NCBI RefSeq assembly: GCF_002556545.1
Contig: NZ_CP022685.1
Location: 1,240,001 to 1,304,000, forward strand
Direction of reading: 5' to 3'
Length of the DNA stretch: 64,000 nt
DNA from: Streptomyces formicae
Lineage (GTDB): Bacteria; Actinomycetota; Actinomycetes; Streptomycetales; Streptomycetaceae
Shown: piece by piece, positions 1-8,955 of the stretch
Layout of the letters: each line of letters opens with the position of its first letter
Position numbering within the stretch: the stretch's first letter is position 1
Translations under genes and position numbers: made by a program
The notes under the pieces: generated by a model
Told to the model about the DNA's origin: nothing
Databases searched by the model: none
The model's input: only the letters and a program-made list of their open reading frames with translations

Positions 1-171
1 GCGGCGCCGGGCGCGGCGGCGGCCCACGCGGCGGGCATGCGGTGCGTCGCGATCCCCTACGTCGCCGCCCACGCGGACGACCCGGCGTTCGCGAGGTCGG
101 AACTCCTGTTCCGCGGCGGACAGCAGGAGTTCACGGCTCAGGCGGCGCTGGAGACACTCGCACTCGGCTGA
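1..171 (+). CDS. HAD-family hydrolase, C-terminal end only
   Basis: The reading frame is open from the first base and stops with TGA at 169-171, so only the last 56 residues are seen. They match the C-terminal end of beta-phosphoglucomutase-like HAD phosphatases: an A-AHAAGMRCVAIPY segment (the stretch after the last catalytic acid, where the substrate loop enters the final strand) and an ELLFRGGQQEFTA tail. The substrate cannot be told. The catalytic DxD motif and cap lie left of the window. A strong hairpin follows directly after the stop. Confidence 0.6.
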   Translation, partial: AAPGAAAAHAAGMRCVAIPYVAAHADDPAFARSELLFRGGQQEFTAQAALETLALG

Positions 172-205
172 GCGAGCCCGCGCCCCTTCAGGGGCGCGGG
201 CTCGC
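172..205 (+). terminator. Intrinsic-type hairpin after the HAD gene
   Basis: Perfect 15-bp arms (GCGAGCCCGCGCCCC, 172-186, and its complement 191-205) enclose a TTCA loop. It starts one base after the stop codon of the preceding gene. There is no T-tract, as is usual for Streptomyces terminators. No other feature is seen between it and base 281. Confidence 0.8.
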
Positions 206-281
206 CAACCCGGCCACCACAGTCCCGGAAGCGCCTACCCAGTGATGACGCGCAATAGAGGTGAGAGGCGGGTTCGCGCCT

Positions 282-743
282 CTATGCCCATGGACTGCAG
301 GCCACCACCACGTTGCTGTTGTTGACGGTGCATGCCCGGATCTTGACCCCCTTGACGTTCACTCCGGCCTTGGAATGTGCGCTACTGGACTTGGAGTCAC
401 CCTTTCCCCCTTCGGCCTTGCCGAGGATGCGGGTGGTCCACTCCCAGGCGGCACCGTTCTGCCAGTTGTAGCCCACCTCCATCCGCACGCCGTAGGTGTC
501 GGCGGCACGGTCCCACACCGTGCCCGAGAGGCTCACTTTGTAGCCTTCCCATTCCACGGCTACGGAGGCGTAGGCGCCGAGGGTGGCATCTGTTTCGGCG
601 TAACGGCCGTTGGCGTACGGGATGTATCCGTTGTCCCAGTGGTCAGGACGTTCCTCCGCCGAGGCCGGGGAAGCGGCCAAGGTGAGGCAGAGGGCGGCAC
701 CGAGGGCGGCGCCGAGGATCGTCTTGGCTGAGCGAGGTGCCAC
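282..743 (-). CDS. Small exported protein of unknown function
   Basis: 153 residues with a GTG start (741-743) and an AAGGAA ribosome site eight bases upstream. A Sec signal peptide is evident: basic N-terminus (APRSAK), hydrophobic core to about residue 26, and an ASPASA-EE cleavage site near residue 29. The mature part is about 120 residues, rich in aromatic and polar residues with two late cysteines (in RACTV and VACSPW) that may form a disulphide. I do not recognise the family. It is one of two small exported proteins near the nSTAND gene at 3.8 kb; no functional link is shown. Confidence 0.7.
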   Translation of the reverse strand: MAPRSAKTILGAALGAALCLTLAASPASAEERPDHWDNGYIPYANGRYAETDATLGAYASVAVEWEGYKVSLSGTVWDRAADTYGVRMEVGYNWQNGAAWEWTTRILGKAEGGKGDSKSSSAHSKAGVNVKGVKIRACTVNNSNVVVACSPWA

Positions 744-793
744 GAGGTATTCCTTTCCCGGGGATCAGCATGAGGACTTCGCGTCGGCGACGC

Positions 794-1885
794 TCAAATG
801 TCGAGGAGCCGGGCCTTATAGATCACTTTCGGCTTCGTCGTCTCCCCGGATACAGCCGGGACCGTGACGGGGCCCGTCATGTCCGGATACCACATGAACC
901 GGACCTTGTCGTCGCCGTATTTGTTCCCAAGGGTGTCCGCTGTCCAAGCGGCACTACCCGACCTGTCACGGGCGAAGGATTTCACCGATTTCGCCGGAAT
1001 CGACCACTGAATGAACGCGTACCCTCCGGCCTTGTTGATCTGGAGGATTTCAGTTGAGCTTGTCGCCCAGAGGTACTCGGGCTCCAAGGGGTCGGGCTGA
1101 AGATCGTGCCCATTCTTGAAAAGGTCGCTGACTATTTCGATGTTTGCCCTCTCGAGGCGGGCACCCTCTCCCTTTCCGATCACCTTGTACGACCGGAGCT
1201 TGTTTCCGCCGTAGATCCACACCAGTTTCTTGTCGCGGTCCCACACGACTCCGTGTGCCTTCCAGAAGGCGCGATCCTTATCCGCGATGGGGATCTTCTT
1301 GAGTGGCCCTACGCTCCCTCCGGTGGGGGCCGCGTACATCTCGTAGCACCCGCCCGGTTCGCTTTCGCCCCTCGGAGGCGGGTCATATTGGCCCAGCCCC
1401 CGCGGTCCAACGACGATGATCACCTCATGCTCGGGAACATACTCCAGGGAATGCGGGAAGTTCGTCAGTCCACTCACCCAACCGAGAGGAGCACCGTCGC
1501 TGTTGCGGTGGATTGTCACGTGCCCCTCAGTAGAATCTCCTCCGCAGATGAGAAAGGCTTTCTCACCTTTCCCGTTATCGAGCGTACGAACCTTGAGTTC
1601 CAGCGGGTCCCAGCCGACCGCCCCGTCCTTGCCTGTGCGGAACGTCGCCCACGGATTGCCGAATTCCTTCTCACCTTTTGTGTTGGTGTGGATGTCCCCG
1701 GTGTGATGGTTCGTGATGATCCCGTTCGCCACGTCCAGCAGAGCCAGGTTGAAACCCGCCCGCCGAGCCTGTGCGCGCGGCTTGTGCACGACTCCGTACG
1801 CAGGAGCGGCCAGCGCCCCGACGGGGAGAGCCGCGGCACCGACCGCAAGCGATCCGCGCAACAACTGCCTTCGATTCAAACCCAT
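794..1885 (-). CDS. Tat-exported protein, probable beta-propeller-like fold
   Basis: 363 residues starting at ATG 1885, chosen because the twin-arginine motif NRRQLLRG begins at residue 4 and a GGAGAGGA ribosome site lies just upstream. Earlier in-frame starts would put 17 residues ahead of the signal. The mature protein contains repeated short blade-like segments (for example GLGQYDPP, KLVWIYGGNKLRSYKV, EYLWATSSTEILQI, AAWTADTLG) of the kind seen in beta-propellers that read out a stored record. No catalytic motif is recognised. It is transcribed away from the ArsR regulator at 2118, across a 232-bp gap holding two short palindromes. Confidence 0.65.
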   Translation of the reverse strand: MGLNRRQLLRGSLAVGAAALPVGALAAPAYGVVHKPRAQARRAGFNLALLDVANGIITNHHTGDIHTNTKGEKEFGNPWATFRTGKDGAVGWDPLELKVRTLDNGKGEKAFLICGGDSTEGHVTIHRNSDGAPLGWVSGLTNFPHSLEYVPEHEVIIVVGPRGLGQYDPPPRGESEPGGCYEMYAAPTGGSVGPLKKIPIADKDRAFWKAHGVVWDRDKKLVWIYGGNKLRSYKVIGKGEGARLERANIEIVSDLFKNGHDLQPDPLEPEYLWATSSTEILQINKAGGYAFIQWSIPAKSVKSFARDRSGSAAWTADTLGNKYGDDKVRFMWYPDMTGPVTVPAVSGETTKPKVIYKARLLDI

Positions 1886-2067
1886 ATAGTCCTCTCCTAC
1901 CTTGGTTTTGAGCTTGCCGAGAAGGGCTGGAAGCACTGAGCCGCTGAGTCCGCCGCATCGGGGCCCACCTGAAACCCGTCAGGTTGAGCACGGCGCCCCG
2001 CCCGCACACCGATGAGGCCGCGATGGGTGCCATGCTCACTGCACCGGCCACAGCGCCGCCATGGTTT

Positions 2068-2084
2068 CGGTTCTGGCCGAACCG
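2068..2084. promoter_or_regulatory. Palindromic operator candidate upstream of arsR-type gene
   Basis: CGGTTC (2068-2073) and GAACCG (2079-2084) form a 17-bp inverted repeat with a 5-bp spacer, 33 bases ahead of the regulator start at 2118. A second, weaker palindrome (CCTGA-N6-TCAGG, 1968-1983) lies in the same divergent gap. Dyads of this size suit a dimeric winged-helix repressor, so autoregulation and control of the Tat-protein gene are plausible but inferred. Confidence 0.4.
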
Positions 2085-2117
2085 TGGACGGGAGCGATCG
2101 CTGCACAGGAGGAACCG

Positions 2118-3083
2118 ATGCTGCGCATACGTTTCACCGCTGAGGATCTGCTGCAGGTCACCATCGCCCCCCGGCCCGCACCACTGATGGAAATGGTGCT
2201 GGCCCTGGCGACTTCGCGGCGCAAGGACCTGCCGGCCTTCTACGGCCGATGGCAGCGCCATGCCCGGCAGTCCCTCCCCCGTGGCGCGTACCCCCTGGGC
2301 GAGCTGGTGGCCGCTACCGGCCGGGGGCCGATGTTCCTCGACCCCGTCACTCACGTACTGGAGGAAGGCGTCGACCTCGTGCGAGGGGCGTCGGCTGAAT
2401 TCGTACGCACTGAACTGCAGCGCGTGTGCACCCGCAGGGCCCCGTCGTTGTGGGCCCGCGGCCTGGCCGACCAGGACCACGACGCCTGGAGTGTCCTGAA
2501 CGAGTCCATCGGCGCCGCCTACGGCAGCCTCCTGGAACCACACTGGAACCGCATTCGGTCCGGTTTCGATGCCGAACGCGCCTGGCGGGTACGGCAGATG
2601 GCCGACCACGGCATCCGCCAAGCCCTGTCGAGCCTGGGGCCCGGAGCGCACTGGCAGGGCACCACCGTCAGCTTCCCCGCCCCCTACGACTGGGAGGTCA
2701 CGCTCAACGGCCAGGGCCTGCTTCTCTTACCCTCCTTGTTCTGGCACGGCTGGCCCTTGATCGCGGAACCCCCCGACGCCCCCAGAGTCCTGGTGTACCC
2801 GGCCACCACGCCGCTGCCCCTCCTGGACAAACACCTCACAACAGATCCACTCGCCGCCCTGCTGGGCCGCACGCGCGCGGCGACCCTGGCGGCCCTCGCC
2901 CAGCCACGCACCACCAGCGAGCTGGCCCAAGAACTGCACATCAGCCAATCCTCGGCATCGGAACACGCCAAGGCCCTGCGCAACGCGCAACTCGTCACCA
3001 CAGCGCGCGACGGCAAAGCCGTCCGGCACTCCTGCACGCCCCTCGGTCTGGACCTCCTCACCCCCGCACGCGCGTTGGGGTGA
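2118..3083 (+). CDS. ArsR-family winged-helix transcriptional regulator
   Basis: 321 residues. ATG 2118 is preceded by AGGAGG at ideal spacing, so the longer in-frame start at 2061 is rejected. The N-terminal 220 residues are a regulatory domain of the type found ahead of ArsR-like helix-turn-helix domains in actinomycetes. The C-terminal about 80 residues hold the winged helix: a LLGRTRAATLAAL helix, then TTSELAQELHISQSSASEHAKAL, the recognition part, and a wing ending in RHSCTPLGL. No metal-binding cysteine cluster is seen, so metal sensing is unlikely. A palindrome lies just upstream and the Tat-exported protein gene is divergent. Confidence 0.75.
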   Translation: MLRIRFTAEDLLQVTIAPRPAPLMEMVLALATSRRKDLPAFYGRWQRHARQSLPRGAYPLGELVAATGRGPMFLDPVTHVLEEGVDLVRGASAEFVRTELQRVCTRRAPSLWARGLADQDHDAWSVLNESIGAAYGSLLEPHWNRIRSGFDAERAWRVRQMADHGIRQALSSLGPGAHWQGTTVSFPAPYDWEVTLNGQGLLLLPSLFWHGWPLIAEPPDAPRVLVYPATTPLPLLDKHLTTDPLAALLGRTRAATLAALAQPRTTSELAQELHISQSSASEHAKALRNAQLVTTARDGKAVRHSCTPLGLDLLTPARALG

Positions 3084-3122
3084 GCTGGCCCGACTCCACC
3101 GCGCGGCACTCGTCCTCCGGCT

Positions 3123-3587
3123 CTACCAGGTGCGGAGGTCGCCCCAGGCGGGCGTGGTGCCGCGCTTGAACCAGGCCCAGCCGGAGCCTGTGTACGTCTT
3201 ATTCTTGTACTTGCCCGTGTAGTGGATGGTGATCGGTCCATCCATGCGCCACCACCAGTTGGGCAGGCGCGTCCATGCGTTGGGGGTCGCTATCCACGGG
3301 GACCAGACGCGCTTGCCGTGCTGGTTGAAGCCGTAGAGCCGCACGTAATCGGAATGGTTGGTGTGAATGGAGGCCTGGACGTACTTGTGTGCCGCGACCC
3401 GCGGCCCCACCGGTGCCGCCGTCTCCCCGCCCGCCATAGCCGAGGACGAGGCCGAGTCCACGTACGAGGATGAGCACGAGGCCGCCTGGTGAGGGGCAGC
3501 CTGAGCCGTGGAACCGAGTGAGCCGAGCAGTCCCACTGCGAGCACACCGCCGATGACCGCGCTCAGCAACTTCCTTCGATCTGTCAT
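3123..3587 (-). CDS. Small exported protein of unknown function
   Basis: 154 residues from ATG 3587, where a GGAG ribosome site precedes. The frame is open for another 95 codons upstream but that stretch has no coding look and overlaps the nSTAND promoter. Signal peptide: DRRK, then a hydrophobic core AVIGGVLAVGLLG, then cleavage after AQA near residue 30. The mature part is rich in Trp, Tyr and His (NWWWRMDGP, KYKNKTYTGSGWAWF). I do not recognise the family. It is convergent with the ArsR gene (39-bp gap) and divergent from the nSTAND gene. Confidence 0.65.
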   Translation of the reverse strand: MTDRRKLLSAVIGGVLAVGLLGSLGSTAQAAPHQAASCSSSYVDSASSSAMAGGETAAPVGPRVAAHKYVQASIHTNHSDYVRLYGFNQHGKRVWSPWIATPNAWTRLPNWWWRMDGPITIHYTGKYKNKTYTGSGWAWFKRGTTPAWGDLRTW

Positions 3588-3801
3588 GTCTTGTCTCCGT
3601 TCCTGTTGAGTCGCCGCATGATGCCGGCGAAACGAACCGACACCAGTGATTTCAATGGCCGTCGCGTTGTTCAGCACCCCGCTGACCTGCCGCTGAACAA
3701 AATGGCGCAGGGCGGTTCGGGTGGGGATTGGCCTGCGCGCGGGTTCCGTCCTCGAGGTCCGGCATGTTGAGGTGAGCGCTGCGATCAACGGGGAGGCAGT
3801 A

Positions 3802-6800
3802 GTGGGGCGTCGTGAGAATCCGGTGGATCCCAGCGCGGGGCCGGTGGCGCGGTTCGCGTACGCGTTGCGCAAGTTGCGCCAAGAGGCGGGCGCTCCGACC
3901 TACCGGGCGATGGCGCGGCAGGTCCCGTACTCGGTGACCGCGCTGGCGACGGCCGCGTCCGGGGAGAAACTGCCGTCTCTGCCCGTGGCGTTGGCGTATG
4001 TGGCCGCCTGTGGCGGAGACGCGGCGGAGTGGGAGGAACGGTGGCGGGACGCCCGGCGCGACGAGGAGGAACAAGCTTTCGCAGCACAGGAGGAGACGGC
4101 CGCCGCGCCTTATCGCGGGCTGACTCGCTTCGAGGCGGACGACCAGGACGTGTTCTTCGGCCGCGCCCGGCTGACGGACGACCTTCTGCAACTGGTCCAC
4201 GCCCACCGCGTCACGGCCGTGTTCGGTCCCTCCGGCAGCGGCAAGTCCTCGCTCCTGCGGGCCGGACTCCTGCCCCGCCTGCGGGATACCCAGGACACCG
4301 CACTGCGCCCGGCGGCGATCCGCATCCTGACCCCGGGCACCAGAGCCGTGCGCGATCACGAGCGACTGTTCACCCCCGCCCAGGCGCCGGGAGAGACATG
4401 GCTGGTCGTGGACCAGTTCGAGGAACTGTTCACCCTCCACTCCGACGCGGCTGAACAAGCCGCCTTCATCGACCTGTTGCTGACCGCCCTCGAACCCGGA
4501 AGCCGACTGCGGGTGGTACTGGGAGTGCGGGCCGACTTCTACAGCCGCTGCCTGGAGCACGAAGGACTCGCGGCGGTCATCCGGGAGGCGAGCCTGCCCG
4601 TCGGCCCGATGTCACCGTCCGAACTGCGGGAAGCGATCGTCCGGCCCGCTGCCGCGGCAGGGTTGATCGTGGAGCGTGTGCTGACCGACCGGCTCATCGA
4701 GGAAGTGAGCGAGGAACCCGGCGGGTTGCCCCTCCTGTCCCACGCACTCCTGGAAACCTGGCGAAGGCGCCGCGGTCGCACTCTGTCCCTGCAGGCCTAC
4801 ATGGCAGCCGGCGGCATCCACGGCGCCATCGCTCAGACCGCCGAGGACCTCTACACCCGACTCACCCCGGCACAGGCGGAAGCGGCCCGCCACATTCTGC
4901 TGCGCCTGATCACCCCGGGCGACGGCACCCCGGACACCCGCCGCCCTGTCGACCAGAACGAACTGGCTGACCTTGACACCACAGGCGCCACCGGGCGTGA
5001 CCCGCACACCGCGCTCTACACCCTGGCCCGTGCCCGTCTGATCACCCTGGACGACGACACCGTCGACCTCGCCCACGAAGCGCTGATCACCGCCTGGCCC
5101 CGGCTGCACCGATGGATCGAGGACGACCGTGACCAGCTGCGACGCCACCGGCGTCTCACACAGGCCGCGCGTCACTGGCACGACCGCGGGCGTGACAGCG
5201 GGGCGCTGCTGCGGGGCACCGAGCTCAACGAAATCGAGCATGCCTTTGAATCTCCCGAGCTCCGGAGGGACTTGACGTCCCTTGAGCGGGAGTTCCTCCG
5301 CACCTGCACTGCGGCACACGCGCGCGGGCGGCGCTTGCGACACGGCGTCACCGGTGCCGTCGCGCTCCTCGTGACGCTCGCCCTGGTGGCGGGAGCAGCG
5401 GCCTGGCAGCAGAGCCGGACGAGCGAACAACGGCGCACGGAAGTAGCGGCCCGGCGAGTGGCCGCCATCGCCGAGAGCATGCGCTCCTCCGACCCGGTCA
5501 CGGCCATGCGGCTGAGCGCAGCGGCCTGGACCCTGAGTGGGACGACCGAGACCCGCTCGGCCCTGCTCGGCGCCCTGTCTCAGCAGGAGCAGGACGTCTT
5601 CGAGGTCCCCGGCACGGGGCTCGCGCCCACGTCGTATCTGAGCAGGGACGGTCGCACGGTCGTGAGGGAGGAGGAGAGCAGCGTACGGGCATGGAACGCC
5701 GCTGAGCACCGCCCTGCGGGGCCGCGGCATCCGCTTGAGAACGGTTCGGTGGAAGCCGTCAGTCCCGACGGGCGCCGGATGATCGTGGATTCGGACGATC
5801 AGCTGCAGCTGTGGAACCTGCGAACCGGAAGAGCCGTCGGTGAACCGTTCGGGGACGTCGGATCGCTCCACGACTTTGGGCCCAGCGGTCGAACCGTGCT
5901 CAGTGCCCACCCTGAGGGTGGAGTCGAACTCTGGGACCTCAAGCGTCGTCGAGTCCTCTTCGAGCAACCGGACTCCACTGCTTCCCAGCTGGCCATCAGC
6001 CCCGACGACCGGCTCCTGGCGCTGTGTGCGAAGGACGGGAGCCCCCTGCAAGTACGGGATGTGGCCCGGCACCGCGAACTGCCCGCGCCTTGGTCCGGCG
6101 TTCGCGGCCTGGAAGTGTGCGGCGAAGGCTCGTCCCTGGAGTTCACTCCGGACAACCGCGGGCTGGTGGTCCAGCCCCGGAGCGAGATCCGGGTGTGGGA
6201 CCTGGCCAAAGGCAGGGAGCGGGCCCGTATCCAGCACAAAGGACTGACGGAGGCGGCACTCAGCCCTGATGGGGCGTTCGTCGTGGCGACCGACGGCCGG
6301 GAAATCCTGCTGTGGCGGTGGGCCGCTCCCAAGACGCCGGTCCTCCGGGTCCCGCTCACCAATGAGTCGGCCACGGACCTGCGGTTCGACGTACGGGCGG
6401 GAGCAATCCGTTACGTCAGCGACGCCGGAAACACCGAAATGTCGGTACGCACACTCGCCTACGGTGCCGCGATGACCGGCGCATGGAGCGAAGAACCGGC
6501 GGCTCAGGGCATGTTCAGCCAGGACGGCAGTGCCCTGGCTCGCGAGCAACGTCACGGCGACGTCTCACGCTTTGAGGTACTGCGCGGCACGGACGGGAAG
6601 CGGATCGCCCGCACCCCCGAACTGCACTGCGCCGAAACAGACCCCCTCTCCGGCGACGACAGCTGCTACACCGCGCTCGCGCTCAGCCCGGACGGTCACA
6701 CCCTCGCCTACGGCACTGCTGTGATCAACGACTCCGGCATGCCCGCCGAACCAGGGCAGATGACCCTGTGGAACGTACGAAAGGACGCCCGGTCCCACTC

Positions 6801-7614
6801 GCTCACCCGGCCCGGCTCCGCCGACTCGGAGATCGCCGGCATGGCAGGCCTCGCCTTCACCCCCGACAGCCGATCCCTGCTGGTCCCGGGATGGGACGTA
6901 GACCCGACCGAAACCTGGGACGTGTCCCGGGGCACGCGCAGGAAACAGCACCCCACCCGCCCCCGCTCCGACGACTCGGGAGCCCCGCAGGGCATGTGGG
7001 ACAAGAACACGCTGGGGTCCCTCTCGGGCCGAACTCCACTCGCCGTACGACCCGACGGGCACCTCCTCGCGTCCGCCTCGGGCCAGACCGTGGCTCTCCC
7101 ATCCGGCCGGGCCACCATCAACGACCTCGTCCTCCCCGAAATCGGTGCGATGGCGTTCAGCCCGGACGGAAAGCAGCTGGCGGTGGGCAAGGACACCGGC
7201 CGGATCGCACTCTGGGACGGCGACATCGAGCAGCGCCTCGGCACCTTCGACGGAACGTACGACGCCGCCCGGCCAGGAGCCGCCAACACCGAGGCGGTGA
7301 CGGCACTGGCCTACTCGCCCGACGGCAGCACCCTGGCCGTCGCAGGCGACCACGGCACCGTACGACTGTGGGACATCGCATCCCGCCGACCGTTGGGCGC
7401 CTCGCTACCGACACCGGGCGACAGCGTGATCGCGCTGGCTTTCTCCGCGGACGGTCGCACGCTCCACTCCGCCGGCGAACACAGCGCGCCACGGTCCTAC
7501 GCGGTGGACCCCAAGCACATCATCACATCGATCTGCGCCCGCACCAACGGCGGACCGTCCCGAACCACTTGGCGCAAGTACATCCCGGAAGTCCCGTACC
7601 GCGACATCTGCTGA
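3802..7614 (+). CDS. HTH-nSTAND NTPase-membrane-WD40 protein
   Basis: 1270 residues from GTG 3802 (GGGGAGG at 3790-3796). Order of parts: an N-terminal XRE-like helical region (residues 15-75), then the nSTAND NTPase with PYRGL-F motif near 103, Walker A GPSGSGKSS (142-150) and Walker B VVDQFEELF (202-210), then a winged-helix/arm region, one membrane segment near 515-535, and about ten degenerate WD40 blades to the end (many LAFSPDG- and LWD-type motifs). STAND proteins are ATP-driven switches whose sensor repeats gate oligomerisation; relatives act in signalling and in some anti-phage systems. The single membrane helix places NTPase and propeller on opposite sides of the membrane. No effector nuclease is fused. 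Target and trigger are unknown. Confidence 0.85.
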   Translation: MGRRENPVDPSAGPVARFAYALRKLRQEAGAPTYRAMARQVPYSVTALATAASGEKLPSLPVALAYVAACGGDAAEWEERWRDARRDEEEQAFAAQEETAAAPYRGLTRFEADDQDVFFGRARLTDDLLQLVHAHRVTAVFGPSGSGKSSLLRAGLLPRLRDTQDTALRPAAIRILTPGTRAVRDHERLFTPAQAPGETWLVVDQFEELFTLHSDAAEQAAFIDLLLTALEPGSRLRVVLGVRADFYSRCLEHEGLAAVIREASLPVGPMSPSELREAIVRPAAAAGLIVERVLTDRLIEEVSEEPGGLPLLSHALLETWRRRRGRTLSLQAYMAAGGIHGAIAQTAEDLYTRLTPAQAEAARHILLRLITPGDGTPDTRRPVDQNELADLDTTGATGRDPHTALYTLARARLITLDDDTVDLAHEALITAWPRLHRWIEDDRDQLRRHRRLTQAARHWHDRGRDSGALLRGTELNEIEHAFESPELRRDLTSLEREFLRTCTAAHARGRRLRHGVTGAVALLVTLALVAGAAAWQQSRTSEQRRTEVAARRVAAIAESMRSSDPVTAMRLSAAAWTLSGTTETRSALLGALSQQEQDVFEVPGTGLAPTSYLSRDGRTVVREEESSVRAWNAAEHRPAGPRHPLENGSVEAVSPDGRRMIVDSDDQLQLWNLRTGRAVGEPFGDVGSLHDFGPSGRTVLSAHPEGGVELWDLKRRRVLFEQPDSTASQLAISPDDRLLALCAKDGSPLQVRDVARHRELPAPWSGVRGLEVCGEGSSLEFTPDNRGLVVQPRSEIRVWDLAKGRERARIQHKGLTEAALSPDGAFVVATDGREILLWRWAAPKTPVLRVPLTNESATDLRFDVRAGAIRYVSDAGNTEMSVRTLAYGAAMTGAWSEEPAAQGMFSQDGSALAREQRHGDVSRFEVLRGTDGKRIARTPELHCAETDPLSGDDSCYTALALSPDGHTLAYGTAVINDSGMPAEPGQMTLWNVRKDARSHSLTRPGSADSEIAGMAGLAFTPDSRSLLVPGWDVDPTETWDVSRGTRRKQHPTRPRSDDSGAPQGMWDKNTLGSLSGRTPLAVRPDGHLLASASGQTVALPSGRATINDLVLPEIGAMAFSPDGKQLAVGKDTGRIALWDGDIEQRLGTFDGTYDAARPGAANTEAVTALAYSPDGSTLAVAGDHGTVRLWDIASRRPLGASLPTPGDSVIALAFSADGRTLHSAGEHSAPRSYAVDPKHIITSICARTNGGPSRTTWRKYIPEVPYRDIC

Positions 7615-7640
7615 TGACCCTGTTCTCCGCACTGACGAAT

Positions 7641-7673
7641 TGGGCCGGGCCCGCCGAACGAGGGCCCGGCCCA
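7641..7673. terminator. Hairpin between convergent nSTAND and asparaginase genes
   Basis: TGGGCCGGGCCC (7641-7652) and GGGCCCGGCCCA (7662-7673) are perfect 12-bp complementary arms around a 9-base loop. The hairpin lies 27 bases after the nSTAND stop and 83 bases before the end of the opposing asparaginase gene, so it can serve both. Confidence 0.75.
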
Positions 7674-7756
7674 CCGGCTTTCCTCCGGCGCAGACGATCC
7701 AGGATCGCCGCACATAGCCGAGGAAACGTTTGTGCGCGGCGATCCCAGGGCAAGCC

Positions 7757-8806
7757 CTAGGCCGCCCGCCCCTCGGCGGCTACGGCGGCCGCGTCCGTGC
7801 CGAGGACGCGGCGCAGCTCCTTGGTGCGCGCCTCCTGTCCGCTCTCGCCGAGCAGGACCGCGAGGAGCGCCGAGCGGGCCTGGCCCGCGCGCAGGGTTCC
7901 GGTGAGGATCGCTCCGGCGGCCGAGAGGTCGACCGCCCCGCCGTGCGTGTAGATCTCGGTGACGGGGCCCGCGGCGACGCGCGTGGTGAGGGCGATCAGT
8001 ACGCCCCGGTCGATGGCGGCGGCGACCGCCGCGACGAACTCGGGCGTCGCGTTGCCCGCGCCCGTGGCGACCAGGACGATGCCCTGGGCTCCGGCCTCGA
8101 CGGCGGCCTCCAGGAACAGCGGGTCGGCGTCGACGTGGTGCATGACCATGTCGATGCGCGGCAGCGATCCGCTGTTGACCACGGCGGGCAGCGGCAGCGG
8201 CTCGGGGCGCTCCGGGCGGTGCAGTACGGAGACCTTGCCGAAGCCGACGTTGGCGACGCGCGTCCCCGAGGGGTCGGCGAAGGCGTCGGCGGCCACGGTC
8301 TGCGTCTTCACGGTGCCGCGTGCGGCGTGCACCTTGCCGTCGAAGACAACCAGGACGCCGAGGCCGCGCACGGTGGCGGCGGTGAGCAGCGCGTCGTACA
8401 GGTTGCCCGGACCGTCGCCGCCCTCGGCGCCGAGCGGCTTCTGGGCCCCGGTGAAGACCACCGGGCGGGGGTCGTGGTGGTGCAGGTCGAGCAGGAAGGC
8501 GGACTCTTCCAGCGTGTCCGTGCCGTGGGTGACGACGATGCCGTCGACGCCGGGGTCGGCGAGCACCTCGTGCACCGTGTGCAGCAGGGTGAGCTGCTGT
8601 GCGGAGGTGAGGCGCGGGCTGTTCACGTTGAAGAGGTCGATGACCTCGGAGGTGATGCCGCCGGGTATCGACGCCGTGGCGAGCACCTCACGGCCCGGGG
8701 CGTCGGCGGCGAAGCCGGTGCCCTGCCACCGGCTGGCTATCGTCCCGCCCGTGCTGATGACGACGATCCTGCGTGCCTGCGCGTCCCCTGCTGCCACGGC
8801 TTCCAC
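7757..8806 (-). CDS. L-asparaginase
   Basis: 349 residues starting at GTG 8806, which has GGGAGG nine bases upstream; the frame remains open further but without ribosome site. Hydrolyses asparagine to aspartate and ammonia. Both family threonine motifs are present: STGGTIAS (residues 18-25) and VVTHGTDTLEES near residue 95, with the catalytic lysine in TGAQKPLG. No signal peptide is seen, so it is probably cytoplasmic. It is transcribed divergently from an Lrp/AsnC regulator 149 bp away, a common arrangement for amino-acid catabolic genes and a hint that this regulator controls it. Confidence 0.88.
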   Translation of the reverse strand: MEAVAAGDAQARRIVVISTGGTIASRWQGTGFAADAPGREVLATASIPGGITSEVIDLFNVNSPRLTSAQQLTLLHTVHEVLADPGVDGIVVTHGTDTLEESAFLLDLHHHDPRPVVFTGAQKPLGAEGGDGPGNLYDALLTAATVRGLGVLVVFDGKVHAARGTVKTQTVAADAFADPSGTRVANVGFGKVSVLHRPERPEPLPLPAVVNSGSLPRIDMVMHHVDADPLFLEAAVEAGAQGIVLVATGAGNATPEFVAAVAAAIDRGVLIALTTRVAAGPVTEIYTHGGAVDLSAAGAILTGTLRAGQARSALLAVLLGESGQEARTKELRRVLGTDAAAVAAEGRAA

Positions 8807-8943
8807 CTCTGCGTACCTCCCATGAGTGCGTGAATCCCCAGAACCACCGGCCCCCGTGGTGACGGTCGGACCCCGCGCAAGGATAGTTCGAACACTGCGC
8901 AATGTGTTTGCCAACATCGGTCGCTCGCGCAACACCCGAGGTG

Positions 8944-8949
8944 GATAAT
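8944..8949 (+). promoter_or_regulatory. Probable -10 box for a leaderless lrp transcript
   Basis: GATAAT ends six bases before the GTG start of the Lrp gene, and no ribosome binding site is placed to serve that start. Transcription from this box would begin at or next to the start codon. No good -35 box is visible. Confidence 0.4.
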
Positions 8950-8955
8950 TGCGCC

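Noticed and set aside
2426..3169. Long ORFs on other frames throughout, for example across the ArsR gene
   Set aside because: High-GC shadows: codon positions show no coding bias and translations are Arg/Pro/Ala-rich without motifs.
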